From NCBI GenBank assembly GCA_014652975.1, contig BMZV01000003.1, positions 1 through 64,000 on the forward strand: a DNA stretch of 64,000 nt, given 5' to 3'. Position 1 is the stretch's first letter, and every line of letters begins with the position of its first letter. Position numbers and translations under genes: made by a program. This stretch comes from Kocuria marina (GTDB lineage Bacteria; Actinomycetota; Actinomycetes; Actinomycetales; Micrococcaceae). Under the pieces are notes generated by a model. The model searched no databases, had not been told where the DNA came from, and saw only the letters and a list, made by a program, of their open reading frames with translations. Below are positions 21,139 to 33,522 of the stretch, in pieces.

Positions 21139-21176
21139 GTCTGGATCGATTCACTTTACAGGGCAAGGAGACTCGC

Positions 21177-22478
21177 ATGGAGCTCTCAAGACGCACCGTT
21201 CTTAGGGGAGGTCTCGGTGTGGGCGCCAGCCTGGCGCTCGGCGCCTGCGGCCGCACCTCACCCGACGCTGCGGCCGGCGAGCCTGTACGCCTGACCTACT
21301 GGTCTTGGCTGAAGGGTCTCGACAAGGTCACCGATATCTGGAACGCCAAGAATCCTCACGTCCAGGTGGAGACCGTGTGGATCAAGAGCGGCAACCAGGG
21401 CGGCTACCAAAAGCTGTTTTCCGCGCTTGCCTCCGGCGGCGGTCCCGACCTCGCACATGTCGAGCTCCGGCAGGCATCGGCCTTCATGATGGTGGACGGC
21501 CTAGTCGATATGACCCAGTACGGCGCCGACGCCGTGACCGATCGATTCGAGGCTTCAGTTCTCAACCAAGTGACGTTCAACGGCGGCGTGTACGGGCTGC
21601 CGCAGGACTCCGGGCCCACCGCGTTTTTCTACCGGACCGACGTCATGGAGGCAATCGGCGCCGAGCCGCCCGCGACGTGGGAAGACTGGGCGGCCGTGGC
21701 CCGCGAGTACCGCGCCGCCGACCGATACCTAGAGTGCTTCCCCATCGCGGACGGTGGCTACTTCTGTGCCTACGCCATGCAGGCCGGTGCCAACTGGTTC
21801 CAAATCGATGGCGACTCGTGGGTCATCGACATGACAGACGACGCGACGCTTGAAGTCGCCGCTTTCTTCGACCGGGCCATTGACGAGAACCTCGTCAACG
21901 TCTCGATCAGCCCGTTCTCCCCCGGCTGGTTCGCCGCAGCCGGGACCGGACAGCTCGGGGCCATCACCTCCGCGTCCTGGGCCGACGAGCTCATCAAGGG
22001 CGTCGGCGGCACGGAGGGATTGTGGCGAGTAGCCCCGATGCCCCGCTGGACCGGCGGTTTCGGCTCCGCGCAGCTGGGCGGCTCGACGGTTGCGACGATG
22101 TCGAGCTCCCGGCATCCGCAGGAGGCGACCGACTTCGCCATGTGGATGACCACTGACCCGGAGGCGATCGACGCCCAGATCCTCCACTGCGGCATCGGCT
22201 GGTCGCCCGTCTCTGACTACATCGGCACCCCGAGGCTTCAGCAGTCGGAGTTCTTCGGTGGACAGAACTACAACACCGAGGTCTTCGTGCCGGCGGCCCA
22301 GCAGCAGAACCCGAACTGGAGCTGGGCCCCCACGGCCCAGCAGGTCTTCAACGTCCTGTCCGACGGGTTCCGGTCAAAGCTCACCGACGGCGTGCCGCTG
22401 GTCGACTCCTGCCGCGCCGCGCAGGACGCGGCCGTGCGGATGCTCAAGAACAAAGGTCTGAATGTGAGGACGGCATGA
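21177..22478 (+). CDS. Sugar ABC transporter substrate-binding lipoprotein
   Basis: This is the extracellular solute-binding component (family 1, maltose/lactose type) of a carbohydrate ABC importer. The N-terminus carries a twin-arginine-like SRRTVLRGG and a lipobox LGAC with C24 as the lipidation site, so it is probably exported folded and anchored to the membrane. The rest has the usual two-lobe features (YWSWLKGLDKVTDIWNAKNP and GPDLAHVELRQA). ATG 21177 follows CAAGGAG and gives 433 residues. It heads an operon with two permeases and beta-galactosidase, which points to lactose or another beta-galactoside as substrate. Confidence 0.92.
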   Translation: MELSRRTVLRGGLGVGASLALGACGRTSPDAAAGEPVRLTYWSWLKGLDKVTDIWNAKNPHVQVETVWIKSGNQGGYQKLFSALASGGGPDLAHVELRQASAFMMVDGLVDMTQYGADAVTDRFEASVLNQVTFNGGVYGLPQDSGPTAFFYRTDVMEAIGAEPPATWEDWAAVAREYRAADRYLECFPIADGGYFCAYAMQAGANWFQIDGDSWVIDMTDDATLEVAAFFDRAIDENLVNVSISPFSPGWFAAAGTGQLGAITSASWADELIKGVGGTEGLWRVAPMPRWTGGFGSAQLGGSTVATMSSSRHPQEATDFAMWMTTDPEAIDAQILHCGIGWSPVSDYIGTPRLQQSEFFGGQNYNTEVFVPAAQQQNPNWSWAPTAQQVFNVLSDGFRSKLTDGVPLVDSCRAAQDAAVRMLKNKGLNVRTA

Positions 22479-23362
22479 ACACACAACGTCGGGCACCGTG
22501 GATCCTCATCGGCCCCTTCCTGCTCCTCTTCCTCCTGACGTTCGTCGCACCCATCGCCTACGCGGTGGTCCAGAGCTTCACGAGGGTGGATCGCGCAGGG
22601 CTCTTCGGCGAGCAGGGCACGAGCACCGTCTTCGCCGGTCTGTCCAACTACGTCCAGGCTTTCGCGGGCACCGAATTCCTCGCATCGATCGGTCGGATGC
22701 TCCTCTTCGGTGTCGTACAGGTGACGATGATGATCCTCGCGGCGACCGTGCTGGCCTTGCTGCTGGAGTCCACCTCGGCGCGGTGGCCCCAGTTCTTCCG
22801 GGCGGCGTACTTCATGCCCTACGGCGTGCCCGGGGTGATCGCGTCAGTACTCTGGTCCTTCCTCTACGTTCCGGGTCTCAGCCCGTTCATTGACGTCGCC
22901 GCCCTCGTCGGCATCGAACTCGACTTCCTCGGGCCGAACGTCGTCCTGTGGTCCATCGCGAACATCGTCACCTGGGCCTACACGGGTTATAACATGCTCA
23001 TCATCATCGCCCAGCTCAAGGCCATCCCCGATGAGATCTATGAGGCCGCGCGCGTCGACGGCGCGGGCCCGTGGCGCATCGCCCGGGCGATCCAGGTTCC
23101 CCTCATTCGACCGGCGCTGATGCTGACCACCATCTTCTCCATCATCGGCACCCTCCAGCTCTTCGCCGAACCGCAGATCCTACAGACCGTTTCTCCGGCG
23201 GTCGGCAGCGAGTACACCCCCAACCTCGCCGCCTACAACTCGGCCTTCAACTACAACGACTACAACGTCGCCGCCGCCCAGGCCGTGACGATCGCGGTCG
23301 CAGCGTTCGTGCTGTCCTATGCCTTCCTGTACTTCAGCAACCGTAGGAGCAATGATGACTGA
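22475..23362 (+). CDS. Sugar ABC transporter permease (MalF/LacF type)
   Basis: The 295-residue membrane protein has about six transmembrane helices, starting with ILIGPFLLLFLLTFVAPIAY. The cytoplasmic EAA loop (EAARVDGAGPWRIARAIQVP, from about residue 190) docks the ATPase. Its ATG overlaps the binding-protein stop by four bases. It pairs with the following permease, and the ATPase is supplied by a separate gene, probably 33825-34961. Confidence 0.94.
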   Translation: MNTQRRAPWILIGPFLLLFLLTFVAPIAYAVVQSFTRVDRAGLFGEQGTSTVFAGLSNYVQAFAGTEFLASIGRMLLFGVVQVTMMILAATVLALLLESTSARWPQFFRAAYFMPYGVPGVIASVLWSFLYVPGLSPFIDVAALVGIELDFLGPNVVLWSIANIVTWAYTGYNMLIIIAQLKAIPDEIYEAARVDGAGPWRIARAIQVPLIRPALMLTTIFSIIGTLQLFAEPQILQTVSPAVGSEYTPNLAAYNSAFNYNDYNVAAAQAVTIAVAAFVLSYAFLYFSNRRSNDD

Positions 23363-24293
23363 CCTCTCGGCCACTACCACTGGCACACCGGTCACCGGCC
23401 GCGACCGGGCCAACGTCTCCGGCGCCCCTCGCGCCAGGCGCCGCGGGGCAGGCCGCGGCGCCGCCTCGACCATCGTCGTCACCGGCCTTCTCACGGTCGT
23501 CGCCCTCTATTTCCTCGTGCCCGTCTACTGGGTCGTGGTCGCGGCGACGAAGAGCACCGAGGATCTCTTCGCCACGCACGGATTCCTGCTCGCGCCGACC
23601 TTCAACCTGTGGGGAAACCTCACCCAGGTTCTCACCTACGACGGTGGGATCTTCGTGCGGTGGTTCACCAATAGCCTGCTCTATGCAGGAGTCGGCGGAC
23701 TCATCGCCACCTACTTCGCAGCCGCCGGCGGCTACGCCCTGGCGAAGTACCGCTTCCGCGGACGCGAGGCGATCTTCGGACTCATCCTCGGCGGGGTTCT
23801 CGTGCCCGGCACCGCGACGGCCTTGCCGCTGTTCCTGCTCTTCAGCGAGCTCGGCCTCGCCAACACGTACTGGAGCGTCCTGCTGCCCTCCCTCGTCTCG
23901 CCGTTCGGCATCTTCCTGTGCCGGATCTTCGCCCAATCCACCGTTCCGGACTCGCTCATGGAGGCGGCCCGGCTCGACGGGGCAGGAGAGATGCGCATCT
24001 TCCACACCATCGGCCTGCGGACCATGGTCCCGGCCATGGTCACGGTGTTTCTCTTCCAGCTCGTCGGCATCTGGAACAACTACTTCCTGCCCCTGGTGAT
24101 GCTCTCCGACGACGAGCTTTACCCGATCACCCTCGGCCTGAGCAACTGGAACAGCCAGACTCAGCGACTCCCGGAGTTCTACGAGCTCACCACCGGCGGG
24201 GTGCTGCTCTCGATCATCCCGCTGCTCGTCGCGATGATCGTCCTCCAGCGCTTCTGGCGCGGCGGCATGACGGCCGGCGCCGTCAAGGAGTAG
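23355..24293 (+). CDS. Sugar ABC transporter permease (MalG/LacG type)
   Basis: This is the second integral membrane subunit, 312 residues with six predicted helices (first: IVVTGLLTVVALYFLVPVYW). The EAA loop EAARLDGAGEMRIFHTIGLR begins near residue 203. Two adjacent ATGs (23352, 23355) follow GTAGGAGC, and I chose the second for better spacing. It overlaps the first permease by eight bases. The N-terminal 40 residues are an Arg/Ala/Gly-rich cytoplasmic tail. Confidence 0.93.
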   Translation: MTDLSATTTGTPVTGRDRANVSGAPRARRRGAGRGAASTIVVTGLLTVVALYFLVPVYWVVVAATKSTEDLFATHGFLLAPTFNLWGNLTQVLTYDGGIFVRWFTNSLLYAGVGGLIATYFAAAGGYALAKYRFRGREAIFGLILGGVLVPGTATALPLFLLFSELGLANTYWSVLLPSLVSPFGIFLCRIFAQSTVPDSLMEAARLDGAGEMRIFHTIGLRTMVPAMVTVFLFQLVGIWNNYFLPLVMLSDDELYPITLGLSNWNSQTQRLPEFYELTTGGVLLSIIPLLVAMIVLQRFWRGGMTAGAVKE

Positions 24294-24296
24294 TGA

Positions 24297-27410
<3,114 letters not shown>

Positions 27411-27640
27411 GCAACTTACTCCGACTCGAGCAGGAGGAGACCGGAATGCGTGGTCTCGTCTCTGTCAGCACAGGGCAGGTGGGATGCCCGGCGAATCGGC
27501 CGAGTAGGACGGAAGCACACCGTGTGCACACGCGGCATGGATCACGTTGCGGTTGCTGGGTCAGGATCCACGCCCCGCAGCCTTCAAGCGCGGCGAGGAT
27601 CCCACTCGGCACCTATTCTGTCTTCGGTCGGACCAGGACA

Positions 27641-28534
27641 CTAGAAAGCCTCCAGCGCCCAGGACAGTGAGTGCTCAACCCCGGGGTCGAGGACGACCAA
27701 GTCTTCGCCGGAGTTGAAAGCGTCTGGCGGGCAGTCCATCGGTTCGACAGCCAAACCGCCACGTGGGTTGTCCCGGAGGTGGTCCCCGGTGTAGATCTGC
27801 ACCCACTTGGCGCGAGGGTCCCAACTGAGCAGTGCTCCGTGACCGTCGCACGCCGTGAGGCGGGCGATACATCTTCCGCGCGACGAGACGGCCACGCCAG
27901 TAAAGGCATTGTCGATGGGCATCTGTTCGATGCCGCGCCCGGAGCGGAAGTCGAAAGGCCCTTCGGCGGTGGGGGTAAGCGCCGTCGGGAGCATACGCTG
28001 AGGAGAGACGCTCAAGTAATGATCCGCTTCCAGTTCGAGCGTCCAATCATTGACGCACCCAGACCCAGCCACCAGGTATGGGTGTGGACAAGAACCATAT
28101 GGTGCTGCCGTCTGCCCCTCATTAACGCCGCGAATCTCGGCGTGCAAGCCGTCCCGACTTACCATGTATCGGGCTTCCACCCGTACGGAGAAGGGATATC
28201 CTGCGTCCGAGCCCAGTCGCAAAGCGACTACAACTTCATTGTTACTGTTGGACATGACCTCCCAGTCACGGAAGACCCCGAGTCCGTGCAACGCTGTCGC
28301 TTTTTCGGGCTCATTGACAGGAACCTGATAATGCCGACCGCCGAACCGGTACTGGCCGTCAGCCAATCTGTTCGGCCAGGGGGCACACACGACGCCTCTG
28401 TAGTCTACATTGGCGACGCCCGGAGTATGGGCGACTATGAGAGGTCTGCCTTCGTACTCGAGCGAACAAAGCGTAGCTGAAAAGGTGTCGACAACCGCCG
28501 TGTAGCCGCCAGCAACCAGCATGAACGATGTCAT
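27641..28534 (-). CDS. galM: Galactose mutarotase (aldose 1-epimerase)
   Basis: The enzyme interconverts alpha and beta anomers, supplying alpha-galactose to galactokinase. The 297-residue protein shows PWPNRLADG, the first histidine in LHGLGVFRDW, the catalytic histidine in GSCPHPYLV, and the catalytic glutamate in LAVEPMDCPPDAFNSG. The ATG follows AGGAGAGACTC. It is convergent with lacZ. Sampled base composition is clearly lower in GC than lacZ (about 58 percent in 28141-28200), which suggests a different origin within the island. The 230 bases between lacZ and galM contain no gene or strong terminator that I can support. Confidence 0.9.
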   Translation of the reverse strand: MTSFMLVAGGYTAVVDTFSATLCSLEYEGRPLIVAHTPGVANVDYRGVVCAPWPNRLADGQYRFGGRHYQVPVNEPEKATALHGLGVFRDWEVMSNSNNEVVVALRLGSDAGYPFSVRVEARYMVSRDGLHAEIRGVNEGQTAAPYGSCPHPYLVAGSGCVNDWTLELEADHYLSVSPQRMLPTALTPTAEGPFDFRSGRGIEQMPIDNAFTGVAVSSRGRCIARLTACDGHGALLSWDPRAKWVQIYTGDHLRDNPRGGLAVEPMDCPPDAFNSGEDLVVLDPGVEHSLSWALEAF

Positions 28535-28597
28535 GAGTCTCTCCTAGAATCTGTTAGGCACCGCTAATAGCATTGAATGAGAAGCCAAAGGAGCTAC

Positions 28598-28681
28598 ATG
28601 TCTAGCCGCATCGTTCGACTTAATGAGGAAAAAGCTGAAACGTCAACGTTCAGACTGGTTCCTGAGAAGAATAATGTCTGA
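28598..28681 (+). CDS. Short AT-rich reading frame with a good ribosome-binding site
   Basis: A 27-codon frame starts ATG after AAAGGAGCTAC. It encodes a charged peptide beginning MSSRIVRLNEEKAE and ending in VPEKNNV. Base composition here is near 40 to 48 percent GC, unlike everything around it. It resembles no family I know. It could be the 5' end of a gene truncated by recombination, or a leader peptide. Nothing downstream continues it. Confidence 0.3.
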   Translation: MSSRIVRLNEEKAETSTFRLVPEKNNV

Positions 28682-28804
28682 GCATTCCCGCCATTAACCG
28701 CAAAAATGAGGGACAATTTTCCACCGCAGGCACCGCCGATGCCTGCACGGCTGCCCAGGGATTCAACCGGATGGCCAGGTTTCTTCAGGCCTCCAACCAT
28801 TACG

Positions 28805-28875
28805 ATGACGCGCAGAGTAAACGCGGAGAGGATCATCAATGCAGCCGTTGACCTGATGAGGTCTGGCAACGCGCC
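28805..28875 (+). pseudogene. Possible remnant of a TetR-type regulator
   Basis: The frame reads MTRRVNAERIINAAVDLMRS, which looks like the first helix of a TetR DNA-binding domain (compare the typical RERILDAALELF). It loses similarity after about 25 residues and runs into the galE end. The evidence is one short match, so this is weak. The stretch 28682-28961 otherwise holds no gene I can support. Confidence 0.25.
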
Positions 28876-28961
28876 AACGGGCAGAAGTGCAGATCGGTCC
28901 TGTGGGAGGTGCAGGACGGTGGCTTCGCAGAGTTCGGACTGTCATAGGCAATGTGGGCGAT

Positions 28962-29913
28962 CTACCGGTGCGCGGCGCGGGCGCCGGCGACCATGTTCTC
29001 GAGCGTGTGGCGCATCCTCCAGTCGAGGTCGCGGGCGGCCAGTGTTCCGTCGGCGACGATCCGGGCCGGGTCGCCGGGGCGGCGGTCGCACAACTCGGGC
29101 GTGAAGTCGATGCCGGTGATGCGGGCGGTGGTCTCCATGATCTCCCGCACGGAGACACCCGTCCCGGAGCCGAGGTTGTAGACCGGCTCCAGGGTGCGGC
29201 CGACTCGAGAGCCCGGCCCGCGGCCACGTGTGCTGCGGCGAGATCGCCGACGTGGACGTAGTTGCGGACGCAGGTGCCGTCTGGGGTGTCGTAGTCCGTG
29301 GCGAAGATCTTCGGTCGGCGGCCCTCGGCCAGTGCGGTCAGGACGAGGGGGAAGAGGTTGTGGGGACTGGTGTCGTGGAGCTCCAGCGTCCCGGAACTGA
29401 CTACGTTGAAGTACCGCAGCGAGGTGTGACGCAACCCCCGGGCCCGTCTCTGGTCACGGATCAGCCACTCCCCGATGAGCTTGCTCTCCCCGCAGGGCGA
29501 CTCCGGGAGAGTGGGAGTGCCCTCCGTGACGAGGCCGGCCCGGGGCCTGCCGTACACGGCGGCCGACGAGGAGAAGACCATGTTCCGCACCCCGACCCTC
29601 TCCATGGCGGTGAGCAGGTGAGCGGTCCCCGTGACGTTCTGCTCGTAGATCAGCAACGGGTTCCTGACGGACTCCCCGGCATACTTGTACCCGGCCAGGT
29701 GCACGACACCGCTGACGTCGTGGTCGCGAAGCGCTTGCGTCACGGTGCCGGTGTCCAGGACGTCGGCGTGGACGAACGGGATCGGGCCGGGCACGAACGC
29801 GCGGTGGCCGCTGACGAGCGAGTCGAGGGCCACGACGGCGATGCCGGCGTCGTCGAACGCCCTGAGGACGTGGGACCCGATGTACCGGCGCCGCCGGTCA
29901 CCAACCAGATCAC
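28962..29913 (-). pseudogene. galE: UDP-glucose 4-epimerase with two frameshifts
   Basis: GalE interconverts UDP-galactose and UDP-glucose and closes the Leloir cycle. The natural start, GTG 29913, overlaps the galK stop by four bases and opens VIWLVTGGAG. The frame then breaks at GCCGG(G)TACATC near 29893 and resumes as VVALDSLVSGHRAF. The catalytic region FSSSAAVYG, then the SLRYFNVV segment, lies in the middle frame. A second one-base loss near 29202 moves the C-terminus (VREIMETTARITGIDFTPEL) to another frame. The YxxxK equivalent appears as PCGESKLIGEW, with Cys-Gly replacing the usual Tyr-Gly. Loss of GalE would block galactose use unless another copy exists. Confidence 0.82.
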
Positions 29914-31103
29914 AGCCGCTGCGCGCCGTCCGCCGGGAGGACCGTGAAGATGTCGGGGGTCTTCAGGCTGCCGAAGCCGCGCAGGACGGCGTTGCGGACC
30001 TGCTCCTCCCGGTCCGCGGGGACGAGGGCGATGGCGGAGCCGCCGAAGCCTCCCCCGGTCATCCGGGCCCCGAGTGCTCCGGCGGCCAGGGCCGTGTCGA
30101 CGGCGAGGTTCAGCTCGGGGCAGGAGACCTCGTAGTCCTCGCGCAGGGAGGCGTGGGAGGCCGTGAGCAGGCCCCCGACCCCGGCCACGTCGCCGTCGCG
30201 CAGGAGCTGTACCGCCTGCAGGACCCGGCGGTTCTCGGAGAGCACGTGCCGCACCCGACGGGCCACTTCCTGGTCCAGGGCGGCCAGGTCGGCGTCGGCG
30301 GGGATGTCGCGCAGGGAGGCCACCCCGAGGGCGGCGGCGGCGCGCTCACAGGCGGTACGGCGGGCGGCGTAGCCGCCATCGGCGTGGGAGTGGGCGACCT
30401 TCGTGTCGATCACCAGGACTCGCAGCCCGTGCTCGGCCACCGGCAGGGGCACGAGCTCGGACTCCAGGGAGCGGCAGTCCAGGAACAGGGCGGAGCCGGC
30501 CCGGCCCATCAGCGAGGCCGACTGGTCCATGATCCCGGTGGGCGCGCCGACGAACTCGTTCTCGGCCCGCTGGGTCAGCCGCGCCATGGCCGGGGCGTCG
30601 AGGCCCAGGCCCAGCAGGTCGTTGAGCGCCACGATCGTGGCGACCTCCACCGCGTGGGAGGAGGACAGCCCCGCCCCGACCGGCACGGTGGAGTCCAGCA
30701 GCAGCTCGAAGCCGGGGACTTCCACCCCGTCCAGGGTGCCCAGGGCGTGCACCACCCCGGCGGGGTAGGCGCCCCAGTCACCGACGGCGCCTGGTGTGAG
30801 CCCGGGGACCGTGAACCGTGCGCGGGAGAGCCGCTCCCCCTCGGGGGCGTAGGTGGAGGCCAACTCCACCGTCTCGTGATCAGGCTCCGCGGCCCGGCGC
30901 AGCCGCACGGCGACCATCGCCGTGCGGTCGATGGCGAAGGGGAGCACGAACCCGTCGTTGTAGTCGGTGTGCTCCCCGATGAGGTTCACCCTCCCGGGGG
31001 CCCGCCACACCCCGTCCGGGGCGTGGCCGTACACCTCGGTGAAGCGGCGGGCGTGCTCCTCGGCCCGGATGTGTTCGTGGTGATCGATCTGCTCATCGGT
31101 CAT
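29910..31103 (-). CDS. galK: Galactokinase
   Basis: The enzyme phosphorylates alpha-galactose at C1. The galactokinase signature GRVNLIGEHTDYN is at residues 37-49. The GHMP ATP loop PVGAGLSSSHAVEVA and the C-terminal ARMTGGGFGGSAIAL motif are intact. ATG 31103 overlaps the galT stop by four bases, giving 397 residues. It lies in the deoR-galT-galK-galE operon. Confidence 0.95.
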   Translation of the reverse strand: MTDEQIDHHEHIRAEEHARRFTEVYGHAPDGVWRAPGRVNLIGEHTDYNDGFVLPFAIDRTAMVAVRLRRAAEPDHETVELASTYAPEGERLSRARFTVPGLTPGAVGDWGAYPAGVVHALGTLDGVEVPGFELLLDSTVPVGAGLSSSHAVEVATIVALNDLLGLGLDAPAMARLTQRAENEFVGAPTGIMDQSASLMGRAGSALFLDCRSLESELVPLPVAEHGLRVLVIDTKVAHSHADGGYAARRTACERAAAALGVASLRDIPADADLAALDQEVARRVRHVLSENRRVLQAVQLLRDGDVAGVGGLLTASHASLREDYEVSCPELNLAVDTALAAGALGARMTGGGFGGSAIALVPADREEQVRNAVLRGFGSLKTPDIFTVLPADGAQRL

Positions 31104-32242
31104 CGTGCGGTCCCCCTCAGGCGTGCGGCGGTCTGTTCGGCGGTGACGTCGTTGATGAACGCGCCCATGGCGGCCTCGGAACCGGCGAGGAACTTCAGTT
31201 TGTCCTCGGCCCGGCGCGGGCTGGTCAGCTGCAGGTGCAGCCACCCGGCCTCGCGGTCGGCCGCGTTCACGGGGGTCTGGTGCCAGGCGGCGATGTAGGG
31301 GGTCGGCGTGTCGTAGAGCCGGTCCACCCGTTGCACCAGATCGCGGTAGAGGACCGTCAGCTCATCGCGCTCGGCCCCGGTGAGGGCAGCCAGGTCCGGG
31401 ACCTGGCGGTGCGGGACCAGATGGATCTCCAGGGGCCAGCGCGCGGCGTAGGGGACGTAGGCGGAGAAGTGCTCGCCCTCGATCACCATGCGGTCCCCCG
31501 CCGCGGCCTCGTCGGCGAGGATCTCGCCCATCAGGGCCCGGCCCGTGGCGGCCAGGTGCGCGCGGGAGCGGGCGGCCAGCCGGGCGGCATGCGGAGCCGG
31601 ATAGGGATAGGCGTAGATCTGCCCGTGCGGGTGGTGCAGGGTCACCCCGATCTGCTCCCCACGGTTCTCGAAGGGGAAGACCTGGCGGATCCCGACCATT
31701 GCCGAGAGCGCCTCGGTGCGCTGGGCCCAGGCCTCCACCACGGTGCGCGCCCGTTCGAAGGGCAGGGACGCGAAGGAGCCCTGGTGCTCGGGTGTGAAAA
31801 CCACCACCTCGCACCGCCCCACGGCCGGGGACGGGACACCCCACAGGGACCGCTCCCCCGCGTCCTGCGGGTCCGGCAGCACCCCCAGCTGCGGACCCAG
31901 GGAGGGGAAGCGGTTCTCGAAGACGACGACGTCGAAGTCCTCGGTGGGGATCTCGGATTCCCGCCCGCCCGTGCTCGGGCACAGCGGGCACTGGTCGACC
32001 GGGGGCAGGTAGGTGCGGGTCTGGCGGTGGGCGGCCACGGCCACCCACTCCCCGGTCAGGCGGTCGAAGCGCACCTCGCCGTGCCCGGAGCGGGCATCCA
32101 GGGGCCGGCGGTCGGTAACCTGCTCCACCGGCGGGGTGCCGCGGTCGGAGAAGAATACGGCCTCCCGGCCGTCGGCGAGGTGGTGGGTGCGGTGCGCGAT
32201 CAGCGGTGCGGTGGCGCGCTCGGCGGGGGCGGGAGAGGTCAT
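31100..32242 (-). CDS. galT: Galactose-1-phosphate uridylyltransferase
   Basis: The enzyme exchanges galactose-1-phosphate with UDP-glucose through a uridylylated histidine. The active-site HPHGQ is at residues 204-208, and the zinc-site cysteines C85 and C88 lie in DQCPLCPS. The protein has 380 residues. ATG 32242 overlaps the deoR stop by four bases. It appears complete, unlike galE in the same operon. Confidence 0.95.
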   Translation of the reverse strand: MTSPAPAERATAPLIAHRTHHLADGREAVFFSDRGTPPVEQVTDRRPLDARSGHGEVRFDRLTGEWVAVAAHRQTRTYLPPVDQCPLCPSTGGRESEIPTEDFDVVVFENRFPSLGPQLGVLPDPQDAGERSLWGVPSPAVGRCEVVVFTPEHQGSFASLPFERARTVVEAWAQRTEALSAMVGIRQVFPFENRGEQIGVTLHHPHGQIYAYPYPAPHAARLAARSRAHLAATGRALMGEILADEAAAGDRMVIEGEHFSAYVPYAARWPLEIHLVPHRQVPDLAALTGAERDELTVLYRDLVQRVDRLYDTPTPYIAAWHQTPVNAADREAGWLHLQLTSPRRAEDKLKFLAGSEAAMGAFINDVTAEQTAARLRGTAR

Positions 32243-33024
32243 CGGACGGGCTCCAGTCGCAGATCGGGAACGTATTGGCTCAGGATTTCGCGGGCCGCGG
32301 GATCGACACCGTCGTCCATCACGACGGTGTCGACCCCGTCCAGGTCGGCGATGCGGTAGAGGCCGACCAGGCCCCACTTGGTGGAGTCGGCCAGCACCAC
32401 GCTGCGGTCGCAGCGCTGCAGGAAGAGGCGGTTGATCTCGGCCTCCATCATGTTGGGGGTGGTCAGACCCTCCCGCTCGCTGATCCCGTGGACGCCCATG
32501 AAGCACACGTCCACATGCATCGTGAGCAGTGCGGTCGTGGCCAGCGGACCCACCAGCGCGTCGGAGGGGGTCCGTACGCCGCCCAGCAGCACCACGGTCT
32601 GCCCCGTGGCCGGCGCGTCCTGGAGCGCATCGGCGATACGCGGAGAGTTGGTCACCACCGTGATCTCGGGAATCCGGCGCAGGGCACGGGCCAGGGCGTA
32701 GGTCGTGGTCCCCGAGTTCAGCGAGACTGACATCCCCGGCTCCACCATCGACTCCGCGGCCGCCGCGATCGCCGCCTTCTCTGGCAGCTGCAGCTCGGAC
32801 TTGTGCATAAAGCCGGGCTCGACGGCGGAGGACCCCGCGGGCAGCTTGGCCCCGCCGTGGACCTTCTGCAGTTCGCCGTCACGGGCCAGCCGGTCCAGGT
32901 CGCGGCGCACCGTCATGTCGGACACGCTCAGTTCGGCGGCTAGGTCGGCCACCCGCACGGCACCGGCCGCACGCACCCGGTCGAGGATCTTCCGCCGTCG
33001 GCGGTCGGGAAGCATCTCGGACAT
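32239..33024 (-). CDS. DeoR-family transcriptional regulator of galactose genes
   Basis: The protein has an N-terminal DeoR helix-turn-helix (VRVADLAAELSVSDMTVRRD, then LDRLARDGELQKVHGGA) and a C-terminal sugar-phosphate sensor domain with the NSGTTTYALARAL and FMGVHGIS segments. ATG 33024 follows CCAGGAGGACTC, giving 261 residues. As first gene of the galTKE operon it probably represses that operon and itself until a galactose- or tagatose-type phosphate accumulates. Its likely operator is the ATGTTCG direct repeat at 33117-33133. Confidence 0.9.
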   Translation of the reverse strand: MSEMLPDRRRRKILDRVRAAGAVRVADLAAELSVSDMTVRRDLDRLARDGELQKVHGGAKLPAGSSAVEPGFMHKSELQLPEKAAIAAAAESMVEPGMSVSLNSGTTTYALARALRRIPEITVVTNSPRIADALQDAPATGQTVVLLGGVRTPSDALVGPLATTALLTMHVDVCFMGVHGISEREGLTTPNMMEAEINRLFLQRCDRSVVLADSTKWGLVGLYRIADLDGVDTVVMDDGVDPAAREILSQYVPDLRLEPVR

Positions 33025-33113
33025 GAGTCCTCCTGGATCGGGGACGGCGCGGAGAGGCGCGTCGTGGTGGCAAACCCCACCATTCAAACAATTTTGTGTT
33101 TATTTTAACATAC

Positions 33114-33142
33114 TTGATGTTCGTCCATGTTGCTTCTAATAT
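33114..33142 (+). promoter_or_regulatory. Strong plus-strand promoter with embedded direct-repeat operator
   Basis: TTGATG (33114-33119), a 17-base spacer and TAATAT (33137-33142) form a near-consensus promoter reading right. The spacer contains ATGTTCG and ATGTTGC exactly 10 bases apart, the same motif as upstream of the transporter operon at 21122. On the other strand TAAAAT near 33103-33108 could be the -10 of the deoR-gal operon, so both directions could share the operator. Confidence 0.55.
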
Positions 33143-33180
33143 GGCGTGAACCACACAAGAACAATCTGTCCGGAGCCGAC

Positions 33181-33522
33181 GTGACCGTTGCGACCCTGAA
33201 GCCAACGACCGTTTCCGACCCGACCGGGCCGTTTCGGTTGCACCTAGTCAGGGAGAACGTGTCTGCCCTCGGCCAACTCTCGAAAAGTCAGGTGCCCTCC
33301 ATGGTGCACCGGGGAACGTCGCTCGGCGGTCCCGACGGCTTGACCGTCGAGTTCGCCGAGACCACCCACGCCCACTCCACGGCCAGCGACCAGGAAGTGC
33401 CGGTGCGTGCCGACGCGTTTGGGTCGCTGCCCAGTAACCGGACGGACGCTCCAAGCTTGGTTAGCAATCGGGATGGAGCAAGTACGGACACCGCTCTTCC
33501 GCGTCCCGGAGGCCCGCCTTGA
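33181..33522 (+). CDS. Unrecognised reading frame downstream of the strong promoter
   Basis: GTG 33181 follows CCGGAG at suitable distance and opens a 113-codon frame (VTVATLKPTTVSDPTGPFRL and later VPSMVHRGTSLGGPDGL). I recognise no family, signal peptide or membrane segment. The end (ALPRPGGPP) looks arbitrary, so it may be a truncated or frameshifted gene, in line with the many damaged genes nearby. From 33523 to 33824 I see no coding or RNA feature I can support. Confidence 0.3.
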   Translation: MTVATLKPTTVSDPTGPFRLHLVRENVSALGQLSKSQVPSMVHRGTSLGGPDGLTVEFAETTHAHSTASDQEVPVRADAFGSLPSNRTDAPSLVSNRDGASTDTALPRPGGPP

